Shown here piece after piece: positions 33,440 through 44,180 of a stretch of 64,000 nt of DNA; positions within the stretch are counted from its first letter, which is position 1, and each line of letters begins with the position of its first letter. The notes under the pieces were generated by a model. It saw only the letters and a program-made list of their open reading frames with translations, made no database searches and was not told where the DNA came from. This DNA comes from Ophiura sarsii. Its lineage: Eukaryota > Echinodermata > Ophiuroidea > Amphilepidida > Ophiuridae. Where the stretch lies: NCBI GenBank assembly GCA_035610835.1, contig CM069447.1:15705992-15769991 (forward strand). The letters are read 5' to 3'. The translations under genes were made by a program, and so were the position numbers.

Positions 33440-34722
33440 ATCACCAAAACTTTGTATCTCCATCTAGCCCTTCAGCAATGTATAACCCTTGGGCAGTCTG
33501 CTTTATACATGTTCAAGAGCCAAAAATACATTTGTCAAAACCTTAGGAAGTTATCTTGGTCCCCATGTACAGGGTGTATCAACAAAAACGCAACACTTTT
33601 TGTTGTGAGCTCTCCGATTACGGAAAATCACAAATCACTCTGAAACTTATATATTCTGTTAGGTGTACTTATTGGCTATCACATAGTCAAATTACAGCGA
33701 TATCGATTATTGGTTCGCTGAGATATAAATGATACACGTAGACAAGTGCAAAACCCGTTTTACATCGTTTATCGTGTATGCCTGATTTTCTTGTCAGATG
33801 AATATTAGCAAGACACTTTAATAACTCATTGTTCTTAAATAACTGGAATCAAACTCATCATTCTGATAAGAAAATGTGATGTTAAAGGTATCAAATGTCT
33901 GGCTATTTCAGTATCATATCAATATTAATTAAATCTGTCAATAAATTAGTTGATAGTTAATAACACAACTTCAAAATCCAGATTACAAAGTCTGTTTGCA
34001 AATCCTCTCTCTTTTTCTCTCGTTAATGTCATAAATAAAACAGTATGGCACATTATTCAAAAGATAAACAAATGGAATAGTCCAGTGAAGGTAGCAATTG
34101 TCTTGTATGAATCAGTCATTGAATAGTCTGTTGTGAATGGGAATGGGACATTATGGTGCTGCTCGCAGTGCTCGACCCTCAAAATGCTGTCCTTGTTTTA
34201 AGATGCATCGATTATGAACTTTAATTTATGAAAGAACGTACCATAGACATTATGTGGCGATCATAGCAATCGGTGGTTCAGAACTTAAAAAGGGTGATTG
34301 ACTTATTCAAATGGTCGATTGATTATCAGATTACACGATTCAATGATTTTATGTACCACCTTACTCAAACAAAGGCAATTAAGATAATCCATTCCATACA
34401 TTAAGGTTACATATAGTTATTAAACTGTTAACCCATAACACTAATCGGACAGGAATATCCAAGTTTTTAGAATGAACGATGTAAAACGTGTTTTGCACCT
34501 CGCTACTTATACCTTTATCTCAGCGAATAAATAATCGATATCGTTGTAATTTGACTATGTGATTTTCCGTAATCGGAGAGCTCTCGACAAAAAGTGTTGC
34601 GTTCTTTTTGATACACGCTGTATATGTCTAAAGCAGCACTTCCTTTAGATAACCATTGGCAGTTTTCCTTTATACATGTTGAAGGGCCAGAAAAAACATA
34701 CAAGGTTTCGACAAAGCAGCGA
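33440..34722. mobile_element. CTGTTCTGTCAAAACC MITE copy 3, split
   Basis: The left part (33440-33567) has GTATCTCCATCTAGCCCTTC and the right part (34623-34722) has GGGCCAGAAAAAACATAC. Together they match 18631-18889; the element at 33568-34622 lies between them. Confidence 0.75.
33568..34622. mobile_element. 1.05-kb TACAGGGTGTATCA element nested in a MITE
   Basis: TACAGGGTGTATCAACAAAA at the left and the inverse ending CACGCTGTATA at the right continue as long imperfect inverted repeats (CGATTACGGAAAATCACA; AACGATGTAAAACG). The ~700-bp centre has no transposase frame, so it is non-autonomous, probably Tc1/mariner-like with TA targets. Confidence 0.8.
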
Positions 34723-34756
34723 GATATATCTACACGCTGATTGGATGAATGTTTAC

Positions 34757-34964
34757 CTGATCTGCATAATAGTGTAGCATGTCTACTATGATTGGTGCAA
34801 ATTTAAACGAGAACTGGGATTCCGTGAGCTGATTGGTCACCGAGGGATTGGTAGAGGGCGCTGTTAGAAGCTGCGTTCCGACTCCCTCCGATTCTAGATC
34901 CACCAGTTGACTTGAAGGGGAATCGGTGCGGGTTCTGTCTTGGGTCTGATCTGGTGATGGCGGT
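34757..34964 (-). CDS. WDR24: WDR24 exon ending MLHYYADQ
   Basis: A TTTTTCCACAG acceptor precedes 34964 and the donor GTAAAC follows 34757. The 208-bp exon enters with the last base of a codon and ends in phase 0. The first ~50 residues are a low-complexity, Ser/Thr/Pro/Gln-rich linker (PPSPDQTQDRTRTDSPSSQL). The last ones read FKFAPIIVDMLHYYADQ, aligning with the MLHxYAEQ motif that starts the conserved C-terminal half of WDR24. Upstream exons for the WD-repeat propeller were not found to the right, although the FReD array starts only 430 bp away. Confidence 0.93.
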
Positions 34965-35204
34965 CTGTGGAAAAAGAAGACATGCTGTTATGTTACTCCA
35001 TAGATCGTCATAGAGAATGATTATCTCTATTGAAATGTTGTGTGGAGCTGATCTATGTCTGTTTCACACACACCTGTACGACTATCATGTTTGAAAAGCC
35101 AGGTAAACAGATTGGGTATTGATAGTAACTATTGCGGCGACTACAGACATAGCTCAGCGCGTGGTTCAACTTGTGAAAAACACTTACGTTTTTTGAACCT
35201 CACC

Positions 35205-35285
35205 GTGTAGCGCAGTTGGTAGGGCATCAGACTTGCATGCATGTGGCCCGGGTTCGATCCACGGCGTGTGCAGAGACTGATTTTC
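35205..35285 (+). mobile_element. tRNA-like SINE head
   Basis: GTGTAGCGCAGTTGGTAGGG (A box) and GGGTTCGATCCAC (B box), with an anticodon arm that does not form a good stem. It resembles a degraded tRNA(Ala/Lys)-type SINE. Confidence 0.65.
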
Positions 35286-35395
35286 CCCTCAAATTTGACT
35301 TGTTTTTCTCACCTGACCAGTTTAATTCACAAAAAAACACCCCCCCAAATGCTCCCAATATGATAGCTAAGATGTTTCTGTCAACTTTTTCAAAA

Positions 35396-36370
35396 GAATA
35401 TTGTATAACAGATAGCTATGTGGGATTATCTAATAGATAATCCAATGCATGCAAGATAATCCAATGTTTGCGAGACAAGAACAATCTTTACCAGATCAAT
35501 TTGTCACGATATTTTATTTCACCTGAATGTCACAACTATAGTTCAATCAGTTCCAAATTAGTGAGAAATATTTGGTTTTTAGCTATCCGTGCGCTAAAGT
35601 AATCCAAGCGTACATGTATAAGCGCGATTTTGACATACGCATACAATGACACTACCAGCCATGCGAGCGTTTTGCATGCAACGCTCTTCTGAATTCATTC
35701 GCTGACTGTATTAAAACAGGTTGTGCCAATTTGGAACTGTCTGAACTATAGTCATTCTTTAGCCCCAATTTCAATTAATTGACCTCCTTTATTTCCAAGA
35801 GGAACAAAATGTGCATGCTTTTATCAAAAAGTTCGGACGAGAAACTAGGAGGGTTTTTTACTCAAAGAGGTAAATTTCAATGAAGTTGTTCGATGTAGTC
35901 CTCTGTTAATTTCTTTCTCCAACTTTGACCATTTTTTTAGTTTGTGTTACCTTTTGTTGGGGGGGGGGGGGGGCAGGGGTGCTAAGAATTCTGAATGCAA
36001 TCATTAAAAAACTGATAGCAACGCAATTTCATACATCATGATACAGGAAATACCCACCACAACAATGCAAACACTGGTACACTTTTTCAATGTGGATTTC
36101 GTACATGTTAATCAAATATTGGCCATTGATTCATAAATGTTAAAGAGAGTGCGACTCTGAATCTAGTACGTGTTCAATTTTTCAATTGATTTTTATGGTA
36201 AGACCAACTCATTGCCATTGTTCCTTGTATGTAAAGCAAAACTTAGTGAACAAAATGCAGACATGCCTATCACATAACTCATTTCGATTTTATTGGCAGG
36301 AGGTATAGCCTACCATGGAACATGTACATTTTCAATTTCAATTTTATATTGATACACAAACAACAATTAA
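35396..36370. repeat. FReD cassette 1, segment Y
   Basis: Shared landmarks are GGGATTATCTAAT...GATAATCCAATG, GCGAGACAA, GATATTTTATTTCACCTGAA, a GGTAAATTTCAATGAAGTTG seed and, toward the end, GCAAACACTGGTACACTTTT. Segment Y recurs at 40490-41408, 43840-44180 and 61090-61500. It is interrupted by the MITE at 35537-35750 and a 16-G run near 35960. Confidence 0.8.
35537..35750. mobile_element. TA-inserted AGTTTAATCAGTTCC MITE in segment Y
   Basis: Ends are TAGTTCAATCAGTTCCAAAT and the inverse GGAACTGTCTGAACTA. Paralogous segments at 40795 and 44036 lack it and read AACTAGTCATACTTTAGCC or similar, so they act as empty sites. Confidence 0.8.
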
Positions 36371-36789
36371 AGGTCCATTCAGTGATTTTGAAACAAATTG
36401 GGGTTTTTTCGGGATTTTTCTTCAAACAGAGAATACATTACAAAAATGAAAATCTCAGATTGTTTTTCACTTCAAGGCATTGTAAATACGCCAAATAGAT
36501 TAATATTACAATTACAACATTCTAAAATATTGTTTAAAAAACACCTGATATATAATTCATACAAATCCTAACGATTTGACTTTCTTGACCTCTGTCTGTG
36601 AGCTTGCATGAATGATCACTTTGGTGAGGAATCAAATGGCCTAAAATTGATTGGGTAGGCTTAAGTATTGCGCAATAATAAAGGTTCTGATACATTTGTT
36701 ATTAACTCTAAACCTGGCGGTAAGTTTTGGGGAATAACTATCAGGGGAAAAAAAACAGATCAAATTTGGGCTCTGAAAGACAGGCAACG

Positions 36790-36862
36790 CTGGCACCAGG
36801 GATTGAACCTTGGTTACCTGGGTGGTAGTTTGCTGCCTATCCTACTGAGCTATAGGGGCAAG
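36790..36862 (-). mobile_element. tRNA-like SINE head shared with 54062-54130
   Basis: Minus strand: CCTATAGCTCAGTAGGATAGG (A box), GGTTCAATCCCTGG (B box). It occupies the same place in segment X of cassette 3, so it was inserted before the cassette duplicated. Confidence 0.75.
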
Positions 36863-37059
36863 CTTGCAAAAAGTCTGATGCAAACCATGTGCAAACAGAG
36901 ATAGACTGGGGAATCACCCGCTACCGGCATGTGGTAGAGCAGTATTTGTTAGTCCTCAGGGCGGTATGGGTTAATAAACTCATATTATTGAGTATATAGG
37001 GCTCTTTCCTATTGGCTCAACGACTAGGTAAGAAATCATTTCAAAATCCTGGGTGGGGT

Positions 37060-37425
37060 GGGGGGGGGGGGGGGGGGGCAGTCAGGTATGATGTTGTAAT
37101 CGTCCGCGTGAACAAAAACGCGGAATATGGGTGCTTTTTCAACCACAACGCGGATCCTCGCAGACCCATGCTAAGGGTATGATGAAAATCACCAATTTCA
37201 GAAAATAAGAGTGTCTTTTTCAACATGAAGCCGCGGTAAGGGTTGCTTAGGGCGATCTTGAGGGCCTATATCCTTTGTATGAGTATGATTCTTCGAGTTG
37301 TAATCCTTGTTAACGGTCATTTGTTTCCTTATTTGAGAATCCGAGTTAAGGGTGGTTTTTTAAAGTGGATTCACACAGATGATTACAACTTTTATACATG
37401 AGTGCCCCCCCCCCCCCCCCCCCCC
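37060..37425. mobile_element. Repeat bounded by poly-G and poly-C
   Basis: It starts in an 18-G run and ends in a C run of over 20. The interior is the inverse of 26470-26815. It is missing from segment X of cassette 3, so it entered after duplication. Confidence 0.7.
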
Positions 37426-37898
37426 CCACCCATCCTGGTATAAAATGCACAAAACCACAATTTTATAGAAAAATTAGTGCATTCCCAAAACCAAATGAGT
37501 GTGTCTTTTATGTAGGTTACAGTGTAACAAGTGCAAACTTTTGTGAACCAGGATAAACTGGCTTTAAACACGTAGGTCTTTTTATGTTCAGTGTTGCAAC
37601 ACTGCGATTGAGTAATGGAATTGGGCTACATTTGATTGGTGCTCTGTCTGCAAAAAAGTAGGTACAGAGCTGCTGATGAATCACATGTATGATGCATTTC
37701 CTTGGGTTCAACAAACATTTGGGCTACATTTTAGTTAAACCATGGCCTAGATGATACTTCTGACACACCTTGAAGAAATTTTAGTTGGCAAAACTGAAAA
37801 ATACTTCATATTCTCACTCGTAAATTATCCTGACAAAATCAGTACAGGATTTGATGTCAAGAATTTAAACCTCTTCAAAATATCAACATTTTGGCACT

Positions 37899-38966
37899 AT
37901 GACTATCCCTACTAGTACTACCAAGCATGCCTTGCTATTTGCCATAATTTTAGTGTCAATGAATGGCATCAACAGTCAGCTTCTAACCACAATATTTGCC
38001 GTACGAGATATAACTGCCTTGCTGGAAAATATCACAGACACGTCTACTGTGACGTCTATGTTCCTGGCAAACATTTTAAATCGGAGTGCCGACACACAGT
38101 CACGCATGGATGGTAGCCTTGAACAAATCGCAAATACTCAATCACGCATGGAGAGTACCCTTGATCAAATCGCAAATACTCAAACTCAGATGGCAAATAC
38201 CCTCACTCAAGTGATTCAACTCTTGCAGATGCAAAACCAACAATTGCAGATGCAAAGCCAACAACTGCATAATGTGACGGACATACTGAGTAATATGAAC
38301 ACACATAATATTGCTGTCTCTCGGCTACCAAGCGACTGCTATGATCTTATTTCAAAAGGACAATATCCATCTGGAGTTTACACTATACAACCCTGGGATG
38401 ATTTGGGATATCTTCGTGTGTACTGTGATATGGACACAGATAACGGTGGTTGGACTGTCTTCCAAAAGCGATTTGATGGATCAGTTGACTTTTTTTTAGA
38501 ATGGGAAGCTTATGAAGACGGATTTGGCAGCCCAGATGGGGAATATTGGCTGGGACTACGACTGATACATGAACTGACTCGACAAGGATCATGGATATTA
38601 CGCATTGATTTAACTGACTTTCAGGATAATACTGCATATGCTGAATATGAATCCTTTTCTATTGGGGACGCTGAATCTAATTATACACTGTCTGTAGGTG
38701 CATACAATGGTGATGCAGGAGACTCGTTGGCCTTTCATAACAACCAAGCCTTCAGTACCAAGGATAATGACAATGATAGTTGGGGTAATAACTGTGCTGA
38801 ATCCCAAAAAGGTGCATGGTGGTACAATGCCTGTCACCATTCCAACCTGAATGGCCTGTATCTGGGAGAATCACAGGTCAGTGCCACAGGCATGGTGTGG
38901 ATACACTGGAAAAGCTCTTATGAAGTACTGAAGCGCTCAGAGATGAAAATGCGTCGAATCAGATAA
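37899..38966 (+). CDS. Secreted fibrinogen-related (FReD) protein 1
   Basis: A single 355-codon exon. Residues 1-26 form a signal peptide (hydrophobic ALLFAIILVSM, cleavage near GINS). Residues 62-140 are a stalk of near-repeats of IANTQSRMESTLDQ and Gln-rich heptads, predicted coiled coil, so the protein is likely an oligomer. Residues 145-355 are a fibrinogen C-terminal domain: C147/C176 and C299/C312 give the two usual disulfides, GGWTVFQKRFDGSVDF the core, FSTKDNDND the calcium loop, and GAWWYNACHHSNLNGLY the ligand-pocket edge. Several NxT/NxS glycosylation sites are present. FReD lectins (ficolin, tachylectin, intelectin-like) bind acetylated or sialylated glycans; the ligand here is unknown. 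A good Kozak-like context (ACTATGA) and the signal peptide fix the start. An AATAAA is at 39244. The paralogue is at 54787-55827. Confidence 0.94.
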   Translation: MTIPTSTTKHALLFAIILVSMNGINSQLLTTIFAVRDITALLENITDTSTVTSMFLANILNRSADTQSRMDGSLEQIANTQSRMESTLDQIANTQTQMANTLTQVIQLLQMQNQQLQMQSQQLHNVTDILSNMNTHNIAVSRLPSDCYDLISKGQYPSGVYTIQPWDDLGYLRVYCDMDTDNGGWTVFQKRFDGSVDFFLEWEAYEDGFGSPDGEYWLGLRLIHELTRQGSWILRIDLTDFQDNTAYAEYESFSIGDAESNYTLSVGAYNGDAGDSLAFHNNQAFSTKDNDNDSWGNNCAESQKGAWWYNACHHSNLNGLYLGESQVSATGMVWIHWKSSYEVLKRSEMKMRRIR

Positions 38967-39243
38967 GCTACTTCTATGATACCTCATTATAATTAATGGT
39001 AAATAATTACGGACATGTGAATAATGCAACAGAAAAAATAGAAAAATGCACTTGTCATTTCAAGAGATGATCAATTAAAAGACAATATGAAATAGCCAGT
39101 ATGGTATGTAAACAATTCAAACATCTTAACCATTTATTTTATTGCTAATTAAGGACAGTGGCACAAAATGTAAAACACTTTTCCAATTCATGTTGACATT
39201 TGGGATTTAGCTTTTCAATGACATGTAAAATGGTAACAAAGTG

Positions 39244-39249
39244 AATAAA
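39244..39249 (+). promoter_or_regulatory. Polyadenylation signal of FReD1
   Basis: AATAAA 278 bp after the stop, conserved at the same place in the paralogue (56105-56110). Confidence 0.55.
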
Positions 39250-39273
39250 AATATGTCTAGTTGGAGCAGACAA

Positions 39274-39473
39274 TACTGTAAAACAACTTAATTTCACAGC
39301 AACTTAATTTAGGCAAATTAGCATTTAGTCAACTTTTTGCGGTAATTTAATTTCACTAATTTGTATCATCTTCCTATAATAATGTAATTGGCGGCAATTT
39401 AATTTGGCGAATTGGATCTCCTAGCGAAATTAGCAAAATTAAATTGCTTGCAAAATTAAGTTGTTTTACAGTA
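39274..39473. mobile_element. TACTGTAAAACAACTTAATT MITE in segment Z
   Basis: Ends TACTGTAAAACAACTTAATT and AAGTTGTTTTACAGTA. The interior repeats AATTTAATTTGGCGAATT. The same insertion is at 56135-56334, so it predates the FReD duplication. Confidence 0.85.
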
Positions 39474-39621
39474 ACCCAAACTTTCAAATTGATTTATAAT
39501 ATATACTAGTGCATTCAAGGCTGGAATTAATCAACCAGCCAGTAAAGCAGGCAACTCTCAAAAATACCTGTCCGACAGAAATTCCACCAGCCAGTGTAAC
39601 TCTCGGTTGGTCAGGTACCCG

Positions 39622-40489
39622 GGGGGGGCACTGACATTGGAAAAGGGTATAGGTATGTGCCGCGCTGAAGACCCCCTTTTCACCCTCTGCTGCTAGCTCT
39701 TATGACCCCCCTTTTGAGCCTGCATCAGTTCTTAAGACCCCAATTTTATTACATATTACACAATAACATCACCATGCATGCATTGATTCGTCTAATTTCT
39801 CTTGAAACGAGAAATAATTATTAGCATTGAACTGCTGGAGGGATAATCTAATGTTCATGAAATCAATCAGAAATGATCTTGTATCACTTAATAATGAAAG
39901 GATAATTATGTATAAAGTTAAATTGTAAAATGTGTAAATGTTGTAGCACTTAAGATCAACCCTTTGACAATGCCTGTTATTGTAAATACTATATAGTGAC
40001 TTTTGGAGTGACAATCTAAATTTGTGAGACAAGACAATAGTGTATATTTTATGTTTAGGTGATGAAAAAGAAGAAAAAAACCCTGTTCTATGGGACTGAC
40101 CCGGTTCACTTTTTTGTCTTCAAAATTTTAAAATTTTTCTATTTTGTTTACAAAGTTTTTTTTTCTTTTTAAAATGTTTGACATTTCAAAAACATTTTTA
40201 AGTGCAAAAAGCCCAAAAAAACTCTTTTGGAGGGACAATCTAAAGTTTGTGAGGCAAGACAATAGTGTATATTTAATGTTTAGGTGATGAAAAAGAAGAA
40301 GAAAAAAAACCCTGTTCTATGGGACCGGCCAGATTCACATTTTTTTCTTCAAATTTTAGATTGACTTTTTCGTTTATAAATTTTTGTTGTTGGAAATGTT
40401 TGACATTTCAAAAATGTGTTAAAGTTAAAATTAAAATAAAAAAAATCCCGACCTGGTAGAACAGGGTTTTTTTCTTTCTTTGTCGCCTT
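39622..40489. repeat. FReD cassette 1, segment W with two ACAGGGTTT-type elements
   Basis: Landmarks AGAAATAATTATTAGCATTG, CTGGAGGGATAATCTAATGT and AATGAAAGGATAATTATGTA match 60060-60160 and 60690-60780. Two direct copies of GGCAAGACAATAGTGTATAT...CCCTGTTCTATGGGAC lie at about 40017-40130 and 40230-40330, and an inverse end (GGTAGAACAGGGTTTTTTTC) at 40455-40475. Confidence 0.75.
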
Positions 40490-41408
40490 ATTGGTTAAAA
40501 AGGTGAAATTATTCAACTTATTCAAAATCCCTGGCTTGCCTAATATTGTATATTAATTGGTTGCTGGTGGGATATTAGTGTTTGAGAATATAATCCCTTA
40601 ATGCATGCCAGATAATTCAATGTTTGCGAGACAATAAAAATGTGTGCCTGATAAATTTGTCATGATATTTTATTTCACTTGAATGTCACAACTGATCATA
40701 CATGTACTTTAAAAACACTTTATTTCCAAGAGGTAATTTCAATAAAGGTATTCAATGTGAGGCTAAGGAAGGATACTCATACTACTGGGAATGTAACAAC
40801 TAGTCATACTTTAGCCTCAATTTGAATCAAACCTACTTTATTTCCAAAAGGTAGTTTCAATGAAGGTGTTCATTGTGACCATGTGGAAAAATACTCATAC
40901 TGCTGGAAGCTTGAAATCCAGGTCCAACATCCAGGGTCTTTCTGTAGCTTAAAAATAGCCGATTTGGCAGGATCTTATTGTTTTTATTTAGAGTAAATTC
41001 ATTTTCTTGTCCCTTTTTTGTTTCAGGTATAGTCCAAGCAGAAACGGAAGAATGTAAAAGAAAAAAATAATCAGTAAATGTAATGCAAACACGAGTATAC
41101 TTTTTTAATGTGGATATCGTCCATGTTGATCAAATATTGGCAGACATCATCCATTCATCAACGTTAAAGAGATTTGCGCCTCTGAATCAAGTACATGTTC
41201 AATTTTCAAGTGATTTATATGGCAAGACCAACTCACTGTCTTTGTTACTTTTGTATAAAGCAAAACTTAGCGAACACTACTCATAGAAGCATTCACCAAA
41301 TGCAGACGTGCATATCACATTTATTGGCACACATTTACACCCGGGAACAAAAATGCATTGTCAATGCATAGATTTATTAGATTTATACAAACAACAATTA
41401 AAGGTAGG
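40490..41408. repeat. FReD cassette 2, segment Y
   Basis: GGCTTGCCTAATATTGTATA, GTTTGCGAGACAATAAAAAT and two copies of the AATTTCAATAAAGGTATTCA-like seed (40735 and 40855), then the GAGTATACTTTTTTAATGTG block. It matches segment Y of cassettes 1, 3 and 4. Confidence 0.8.
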
Positions 41409-42519
41409 AAAGACTGGAGAGTGTTCACCCTGTTTCCATTTGAAATGGCCTAGAGACGCCAATTTTATAGGTTGAATGGACCTATCAACATTAAATAAAA
41501 GATTAATATCTTGGCTACATACAACTACAATTTCAGTACCCTAGGCCTTGTAATGGATAAAGACAGATGTCTCTAAATGGTGAACTTGCCTCACCTGGGG
41601 CAAGTTTGCCCATAGGCCGGGGCAAGTTCACCATGGGCTCACAATAAGGCTTCATAAAGTAGTATGTATCCATTACACATTGTATTATGTATATACTGTA
41701 GGGGGTCCAAAAGGTCATTTTTGTGGAATATATACTCGTTGAGAATTTTAAAACGATAATATGAACCAAATTTTAAAACATTCTCTTCAAACTTTACCTT
41801 AGTGCTACTCCATTCAAGATAGCTACTTTATAATTAAAATAGGCTACAGAAGGAGAATTATAAGTTTGAAATTATTCAAAATCTTAATCATGTAAATCTC
41901 TATGGGTAAAAATGTTCCATCATCATAGGGCGAATGCAGGGTTGGAACTTCAGATTTGTTTTCAACCAACCAGTCGATCAGGTAACTCATAAAAAATAAC
42001 TCCATGACAAAAATTCTACCAGCCAGTGTAACTCACTTACATTGTGAGTTTAAACATTTTACCCACCAGTCGGTCAGGTACTTTTGCATCTTTACCCACC
42101 TGACGCAAAAGTTACCTGCTATGGGCCATTTCCAGGCCTGGGTGAATGTGCCCCATAGTACAATTAGTGTATTGAACCGGTACCACACATGTACCACATA
42201 CAACGACGGGTTTATAACTGCATCAAATCCATAACCAATCCCAAATTCCTAACTAATGAAGATTCATATTAAAATCTTCTGTACAAATATCTTTGGAAAA
42301 AAATTAATACAAAAAAAATGGAAGAAAATTAACTTTTGTGATGTAAAACTGGTTTTTAGATGATCATTTGACAATTATATGGAGATCTGTTACTGTGGAA
42401 AGCAATCAACAAACAGATGCATATACTGCGAGTTCGTCGATAACGTCAACCAGTGACCGCAATGATTTGAATCATGTAGTGGGGGAACCTGTCCTGAGGG
42501 TGTCCATGCCCCAATCTCC
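41409..42519. other. Insertion inside segment X of cassette 2
   Basis: It interrupts segment X, which stops after AATTAAAGGT and resumes at 42520. It holds an inverted repeat at 41578-41633 (GGTGAACTTGCC / GGGGCAAGTTCACC) and the CAGGTACTTTTGCATC / GGGCCATTTCCAGGCCTGGG repeat also seen at 12560 and 56480. A 40-codon open stretch at 42400-42490 has a CYCG...CIYC pattern, but its family is not recognised. Confidence 0.5.
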
Positions 42520-43030
42520 CCTACATTCAATGATTTCGAAGCAAATTCATTTTTTGTTTTCCTTCTGGATTTTACATCAAGCACAAGAATTACATTATGA
42601 AAATGAAACCAAATGTTGTTGTTTTTAAACATCAAAGTGTTATAAATACGCAAAACAGTTTTTTAAATTGTCCAAATTCTAAAATATGATTAAAAAATTA
42701 GAGATAGACTTTTTTGACCTCTGTGAGCTTGCATGAAAGATATTTGATCACTTCGGTATCAAAATGGTCCATGGGCTGAAAATGGCTTAGAAATGATTGA
42801 CAGGCTGCAAGTATTGCGTAATAATAACGGTCTGGCTAGATTTGTTTATTTTCAAACTCATTTACTGACCAACAGCACAACATATAGCATGTGTAAAAGA
42901 CGGAAAGTGTATGTCATTTTTAATATCTGTCTTTTACGCTTGACGCACCAGGGTTCTTTCCCATGGCTTTGAGTGACTAGGTAGGAAAGCCCTAATGTTG
43001 TACAAAAAACCAGGCACTTCCTGATACCAA
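42520..43030. repeat. FReD cassette 2, segment X remnant
   Basis: GATTTCGAAGCAAATTCATT, TTTTTTGACCTCTGTGAGCT, GGCTGCAAGTATTGCGTAAT and GAGTGACTAGGTAGGAAAGC align with segment X of cassettes 1 and 3. Similarity ends near ATACCAAATGATGGAGTGT, about 340-390 bp short of where a FReD start codon would be. Confidence 0.8.
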
Positions 43031-43185
43031 ATGATGGAGTGTACAGTCATCAAACAAAAGGAACTATACAGGTAATATTAATGGGCTTTTAACTCTCAAA
43101 ATATATATCCTACCTAAAAATAAAAAGTTGTTGAGAAATTTATCTTCTTTAATAAGAGATATTGCACGCTAGGATCAGTTGAATA
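43031..43185. other. FReD deletion scar
   Basis: Between the truncated 5' flank and the 3' flank lies about 155 bp instead of a ~1.05-kb gene plus its nearest flanks. It includes an end of the TTTCTCCTCTTTAAT inverted-repeat element (43130-43182; compare 13280 and 13640). No FReD codons were recognised. Confidence 0.75.
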
Positions 43186-43439
43186 TTAATATGAAATATC
43201 CTGTTTGTAAACAATTCAAACGTTTTAACCATTTTCTATTGATAAGTGCAGTGGCACAATAACACAATTTTCCAATTCATGTTGTCATAGGAGGTCATTT
43301 GGGTCTTAGCTTGTCAATGTAGCTTGTTGGTGATCTCCTGTCATGTGACTGCTGACAAAATGTGGTCACATGAATATAGGGGTGTGAACATAGCAAATAA
43401 ATCTGCTGATAATAAACGTTGTGTGCCTAATCAGTTACA
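43186..43439. repeat. FReD cassette 2, segment Z remnant
   Basis: AATATGAAATATCCTGTTTG, TAAACAATTCAAACGTTTTA, AATTCATGTTGTCAT and TTAGCTTGTCAATG align with 39084-39225. The MITE of the other cassettes' segment Z is absent. Confidence 0.75.
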
Positions 43440-43839
43440 AATTCCAAAAGTGTATCTATTACATGCTTAACTAACACCCTCTTCTATGGGGCCCAATTAA
43501 CAATTTATTTATTTTTGTTTGAGAAAAATGTATCTTGAAATTTCAAAATAATTATGAATATATGGGTACATTTTGAATTTTTATGTTTCGCAAATTTCTA
43601 TTGTTGAAAGTTCACCAAAATGTTTACGATAATTTTGAAAAACAACTCCTGACCGACCTATCCTGAGCGGTCCGTTTATCCTCAGAACTACATTCTTTGC
43701 TTCACTTTTGTTACCCAAAATTAATCGGGGGGGGGGGGGGGGGGGGACACCAATTATAATTAAGGTCTTTACCAGTTACTGCTGGAGTGATAAGTTTGTG
43801 AGACAAGACAATAAGGTATATTTCATGCTGATAGTTTAA
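43440..43839. repeat. FReD cassette 2, segment W remnant
   Basis: A CCCTCTTCTATGGGGCCC...GACCGACC element fragment, a 19-G run at 43728 and AGACAAGACAATAAGGTATA match segment W. Confidence 0.65.
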
Positions 43840-44180
43840 AAAGGTGATATTGTTTAAATTTGTAGCATTTAGTTGGGAAAAACCTTTGGCTTGCCTAATA
43901 TTGTATATCAAAATAGATCGCTGTTGGGATTATCTAATGTTTGAGAGATAATCCAATGAATATCAGATAATCCAATGCGCGAGACAATAAAAATGTTTGC
44001 CAGATACATTTGTCATGATATTTTATTTCACATGAATGTCACAGTTGGTCATACTTTAGCCCCAATTCAAATTAATTTAACAACTTTCTTACCAAGAGGT
44101 AATTTCAATGAAGGTGTTCATTGTTACCCTGAGGAAGGATACTCATACTGTCGGGAATGTCACAACTAGTTAATCCAATA
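43840..44180. repeat. FReD cassette 3, segment Y start
   Basis: GGCTTGCCTAATATTGTATA, GAGAGATAATCCAATGAATA, GATATTTTATTTCACATGAA and a single GGTAATTTCAATGAAGGTGT seed at 44098. Similarity is lost after TCACAACTAG. Confidence 0.8.

Larger units (their letters stand above)
36371..37898. repeat. FReD cassette 1, segment X (5' flank of the gene)
   Basis: Landmarks are AATTAAAGGTCCATTCAGTG, AGAGAATACATTACAAAAAT, TTTTGACCTCTGTGAGCTTGCATGA-type and ATTGCGCAATAAT. It matches 53640-54786 and, partly, 42520-43030. It contains a tRNA-like head and the poly-G/poly-C repeat at 37060-37425. Absence of introns and the near match to cassette 3 suggest the promoter lies here; no clear TATA box was chosen. 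Confidence 0.8.
38967..39621. repeat. FReD cassette 1, segment Z (3' flank)
   Basis: Closely matches 55828-56520, including GGTAAATAATTACGGACAT, AACATCTTAACCATTTATTT and the MITE at 39274-39473. Weaker matches are at 43186-43345. Confidence 0.85.
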
